A stretch of DNA of 9,958 nt, taken from positions 1 to 9,958 of the forward strand of contig DATEOW010000169.1 in NCBI GenBank assembly GCA_035273665.1. The letters are read 5' to 3'. The notes beneath the pieces are model-generated. The model did no database searches, was not told the origin of the DNA, and saw nothing but the letters and a program-made list of their open reading frames with translations. This stretch comes from DATEEW01 sp035273665. GTDB taxonomy: Bacteria > Pseudomonadota > Gammaproteobacteria > Burkholderiales > SG8-39. Made by a program: the position numbers and the translations under genes. This document shows, one piece after another, positions 7,975-9,958 of the stretch; positions within the stretch are counted from its first letter, which is position 1, and every line of letters begins with the position of its first letter.

Positions 7975-8268
7975 GTGCGCAAGCTCGCCATCGTTCTGGG
8001 CGTATTGATCGTGGCGATTCAATATCCCCTATGGCTGGGCAAAGGCGGATGGCTCAAGGTCTGGGATCACAACAAGCAACTTGCGGCGCAAAAAGAAGAG
8101 AATCGCAATATGCAGGTTCGCAACGATGCGCTTGATGCGGAGGTGCGCGATTTGCGCTCGGGATTGGAGGCGGTGGAAGAACGCGCCCGCTTCGAAATGG
8201 GCCTCATCAAGAAGGATGAGGTTTTTTTTCAAATCGTCGAGACACCTGCCGCGCCCGCAAAACCTTAG
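7975..8268 (+). CDS. ftsB: Cell division protein FtsB (DivIC-like)
   Basis: A small single-pass inner-membrane protein that forms the FtsQ-FtsL-FtsB complex at the septum and helps activate septal peptidoglycan synthesis. The 97 residues show a short cytoplasmic start (MRK), a membrane helix at about 4-20, the family motif YPLWLGKGGW right after it, a periplasmic coiled coil at about 30-70, and the conserved ERARFEMGLIKKDEVFFQIVE tail. The start is GTG, 2 bp after the eno stop with no visible Shine-Dalgarno, so translation probably depends on ribosomes finishing eno. Directly following eno is the usual proteobacterial position. Unusually, its 3' end holds a hairpin plus eight T residues that look like an intrinsic terminator, and the T run is a possible slippage site. 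The TAG stop is in frame with the next gene. Confidence 0.95.
   Translation: MRKLAIVLGVLIVAIQYPLWLGKGGWLKVWDHNKQLAAQKEENRNMQVRNDALDAEVRDLRSGLEAVEERARFEMGLIKKDEVFFQIVETPAAPAKP
8202..8229 (+). terminator. Intrinsic-terminator-like hairpin plus T8 inside ftsB
   Basis: CCTCATC (8202-8208) and GATGAGG (8215-8221) are perfect complements separated by a 6-base AAGAAG loop, and are followed with no gap by eight T (8222-8229). G8201 with T8222 could add a G-U pair. This is the standard layout of a Rho-independent terminator on the + strand. It lies in codons 76-85 of ftsB, with 36 bp left before the stop codon. The stem has four G-C pairs out of seven, so strength is probably moderate. Valine and both phenylalanines use GTT TTT TTT although GTC/GTG and TTC would break the T run. 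Termination here would give ftsB mRNA without a stop codon unless close-following ribosomes prevent folding. The geometry is seen directly; activity is inferred. Confidence 0.55.
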
Positions 8269-8274
8269 CGCGCC

Positions 8275-9639
8275 TTGAATCTTCATTCCCTCTTAGCCAA
8301 GCGCGCAGCCGAAGGCCGCCCATTAAGGGTAGGACTTATCGGCGCAGGCAAGTTCGGCGCGATGTACTTGTCCCAGGCGCGCAGGACCGTCGGCATCCAT
8401 ATCGTCGCGGTTGCGGACCGTTCTATGGTGCGCGCGGAGGATGCACTTAAACGGACTGGTTGGGCGCCGCAACGCTACGCCGCGCGCAGTTTTGAAGACG
8501 CTTCCAGGCATGCGACAACTTTCTTGACCGATGATGTACCGGCGCTTATCCGCTCCCCCTTCATTGATATCGTCATCGATGCCACCGGCCATTCCGCCGC
8601 CGGCATCGAACACGTGCTGGCGTGTTGCGAACATCAAAAGCATATCGTCATGGTCAACGTCGAAGCGGATGCGCTTGCCGGGCCGCTGTTGGCTCGGCGG
8701 GCGGCCGAAGCGGGCATTGTTTATTCGCTCGCTTACGGCGATCAGCCGGCACTGATTTGCGAGCTGGTGGATTGGGCCCGTACCGCAGGCCTCGACGTTG
8801 TCGCTGCGGGGAAGGGGACAAAGTATTTGCCCGCGTATCACGCCTCGACCCCCGATACCGTTTGGACTCATTACGGGTTCACTGCTGAAATGGTCGCGAA
8901 CGGCGATTTCAATGCGCAAATGTTCAATTCTTTTTTGGACGGGACGAAATCAGCGATCGAGATGGCCGCCGTAGCGAATGCCACCGGATTGAGTCCTGCG
9001 CCTCAAGGCTTGGGCTTTCCGCCATGTGGCGTCGACGATTTGGCGCAGATGCTGCGTCCTGCAGATGAAGGCGGCACGCTTCATCATCGCGGGCAGGTAG
9101 AAGTCGTTTCGAGCGTGCATCGGGACGGGTCAGCGGTGACGCGCGATTTGCGCTGGGGTGTGTATGTCTGCTTCGCAGGCGACACGGCCTATGTGCAAAA
9201 GTGCTTCAAGGAATACGGATTGGTGACGGATGAGTCGGGACTGTATTGCGCGATGTACAAGCCCTTCCATCTCATCGGCTTGGAACTGGGAATTTCCGTG
9301 GCATCGGTGGGCTTACGTGCCGAACCCACCGGTGTCCCACGCGCTTTCGTCGCGGACGTTGTCGCGACCGCAAAGCGAGATCTGTCCCCCGGGGAAATAC
9401 TGGACGGCGAGGGCGGCTACACGGTTTATGGCCGGCTGATGCCTGCCGACGATTCCCTCGCTTGGAACGGATTACCGCTCGGTTTGACGCAAGGGTTGAA
9501 GCTCCTTCGCGCAGTGCCAAGTGGCGCCTTTTTGCGCTGGTCGGATGTGGCGTTCGATCCTGTCGATACCGCTATTGCTTTTCGCAAGGAAATGGAAAAG
9601 CAGGGCACCTCCGGCGGAGTGACGACATCCCTGTCATAA
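8275..9639 (+). CDS. NAD(P)-binding homoserine-dehydrogenase-like oxidoreductase with C-terminal SAF domain
   Basis: 454 residues, probably cytoplasmic; substrate unknown. Residues 17-30 (RVGLIGAGKFGAMY) carry a Rossmann dinucleotide motif, with G23, G25 and G28. The strand IVAVADRS at about 42-49 and IDIVIDATG at about 99-107 fit a Gfo/homoserine-dehydrogenase-type NAD(P) domain. The middle holds GKGTKYLPAYHASTPDTVW (K180 in it) and MFNSFLDGTKSAIEMA. The end, about 363-430 (ATAKRDLSPGEILDGEGG onward), is a SAF domain, as found in sialic acid synthase and FlgA. This matches the group annotated as predicted homoserine dehydrogenase (COG4091); real homoserine dehydrogenase activity is doubtful. 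The in-frame ftsB stop TAG (8266-8268) limits the start; TTG at 8275 gives MNLHSLLAKRAAEGRPLRVG, like remembered relatives, while the first ATG falls inside the Rossmann motif. No Shine-Dalgarno is visible. It sits where ispD is common. Confidence 0.85.
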   Translation: MNLHSLLAKRAAEGRPLRVGLIGAGKFGAMYLSQARRTVGIHIVAVADRSMVRAEDALKRTGWAPQRYAARSFEDASRHATTFLTDDVPALIRSPFIDIVIDATGHSAAGIEHVLACCEHQKHIVMVNVEADALAGPLLARRAAEAGIVYSLAYGDQPALICELVDWARTAGLDVVAAGKGTKYLPAYHASTPDTVWTHYGFTAEMVANGDFNAQMFNSFLDGTKSAIEMAAVANATGLSPAPQGLGFPPCGVDDLAQMLRPADEGGTLHHRGQVEVVSSVHRDGSAVTRDLRWGVYVCFAGDTAYVQKCFKEYGLVTDESGLYCAMYKPFHLIGLELGISVASVGLRAEPTGVPRAFVADVVATAKRDLSPGEILDGEGGYTVYGRLMPADDSLAWNGLPLGLTQGLKLLRAVPSGAFLRWSDVAFDPVDTAIAFRKEMEKQGTSGGVTTSLS

Positions 9640-9828
9640 GCTCGGCGGAAATCATGTCATCCGCTCGTCCATCACACCCCTGAAGTCCGGTTGCCGCTTT
9701 CGAAAATGCGTATTAGTTGGCGGACGCCGGGCGCTTTGAGACATAAATCACGTTCACGCGCGGCGCGGACGAGCTTGGCCCGTTTTTCGCAGTAAGCCGG
9801 TCATTCTTGTCTCAATAAAAACGCGGCT

Positions 9829-9958
9829 ATGCACGATCCCATCATTCTCGTTTCACCTTTACCCGTTGGCGGTTGGAGCGTGAGGCTCCAAGGTAGCGAA
9901 GCCAACCAGGTTTTCGCCGATCGTTATTGCGCGCTTGAATATGCACATGTCTGGGCAC
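9829..9958 (+). CDS. Start of a hypothetical protein, possibly DUF2188-like, cut by the window end
   Basis: An ATG at 9829 opens a frame that runs to the window end (43 codons). The in-frame stop TAA at 9793-9795 leaves this as the only ATG start. The peptide begins MHDPIILVSPLPVGGWSVRL and continues with QGSEANQVF and CALEYAHVWA. The pattern of GGW-V plus a short G-x-x-A stretch, F/A, then an alanine-rich helix recalls small DUF2188 proteins of about 60-80 residues; this is a resemblance only. No clear Shine-Dalgarno is seen; AATAAAA at 9814-9820 is AT-rich. It is separated from the preceding gene by 189 bp, so it probably has its own promoter. Function unknown. A nested inverted repeat falls in its codons 13-26. 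Confidence 0.45.
   Translation, partial: MHDPIILVSPLPVGGWSVRLQGSEANQVFADRYCALEYAHVWA
9865..9906 (+). repeat. Nested inverted repeat (potential stem-loop) near the window end
   Basis: An inner perfect 7-bp stem, TTGGAGC (9873-9879) with GCTCCAA (9885-9891), closes a 5-base GTGAG loop. An outer perfect 6-bp stem, GTTGGC (9865-9870) with GCCAAC (9901-9906), encloses it, with unpaired 2 and 9 bases between. No T run follows on either strand, so it is not a standard intrinsic terminator. It lies within the first codons of the partial gene at 9829 and could be an mRNA structure affecting translation, a REP-like repeat, or chance. Confidence 0.4.

Noticed and set aside
9514..9533. GTGCC / GGCGC hairpin followed by C and T5 inside the oxidoreductase gene
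   Set aside because: Five pairs including a G-U, an interrupted short T run, and location in the SAF-coding region; much weaker than the ftsB structure.
9645..9664. GCGGA / TCCGC hairpin just after the oxidoreductase stop codon, considered as a terminator
   Set aside because: Only 5 bp with a 10-base loop and no T run after it.
9706..9795. 29-codon Arg/Ser-rich open frame in the gap after the oxidoreductase
   Set aside because: Too short, no ribosome site and no recognisable similarity; basic composition is expected from random GC-rich DNA.

Overview
The window is compact, bacterial and chromosomal. It looks like housekeeping DNA from a Gram-negative proteobacterium, most likely Betaproteobacteria or a Xanthomonas-like lineage. 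The grounds are a pyrG-kdsA-eno-ftsB cluster, a Kdo-8-phosphate synthase (so lipopolysaccharide is made) whose remembered closest look-alikes are Burkholderiales and Xanthomonadales proteins, and a proteobacterial ETF:ubiquinone oxidoreductase. Genes are tightly packed. I saw no transposase, integrase, phage gene, CRISPR array, tRNA or rRNA.

Left part (1-4084), flavoprotein electron transfer. The window opens inside etfA (ETF alpha subunit), followed 8 bp later by a 586-residue acyl-CoA dehydrogenase. Converging on them from the other strand, with only 4 bp between the stop codons, is ETF:ubiquinone oxidoreductase. Together these form the route acyl-CoA -> dehydrogenase FAD -> ETF -> ETF-QO -> ubiquinone. 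Only the N-terminal part of EtfA, and presumably EtfB, lie outside the window.

Middle part (4085-8268), the pyrG operon. A 101-bp divergent gap holds a good sigma70-type promoter for pyrG (CTP synthase). Then come kdsA (ATGA overlap with pyrG), eno (11-bp gap) and ftsB (2-bp gap, GTG start). The genes supply CTP, Kdo (activated with CTP for lipid A decoration), glycolytic PEP (also a KdsA substrate) and a septal division factor.

Right part (8202-9958) is the least ordinary. Inside the 3' end of ftsB there is a textbook intrinsic terminator shape: a perfect 7-bp hairpin followed at once by eight T residues, 36 bp before the ftsB stop codon. Six bases after that stop, and in the same frame, a TTG-started gene encodes an NAD(P)-binding, homoserine-dehydrogenase-like oxidoreductase with a C-terminal SAF domain, where ispD is often found in related bacteria. 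It is followed by a 189-bp gap and the first 43 codons of a small protein, possibly DUF2188-like, whose start region holds a nested inverted repeat.

I found no strong case for an unknown multi-gene system. The best lead is the intragenic terminator in ftsB, which may gate transcription into the downstream oxidoreductase.
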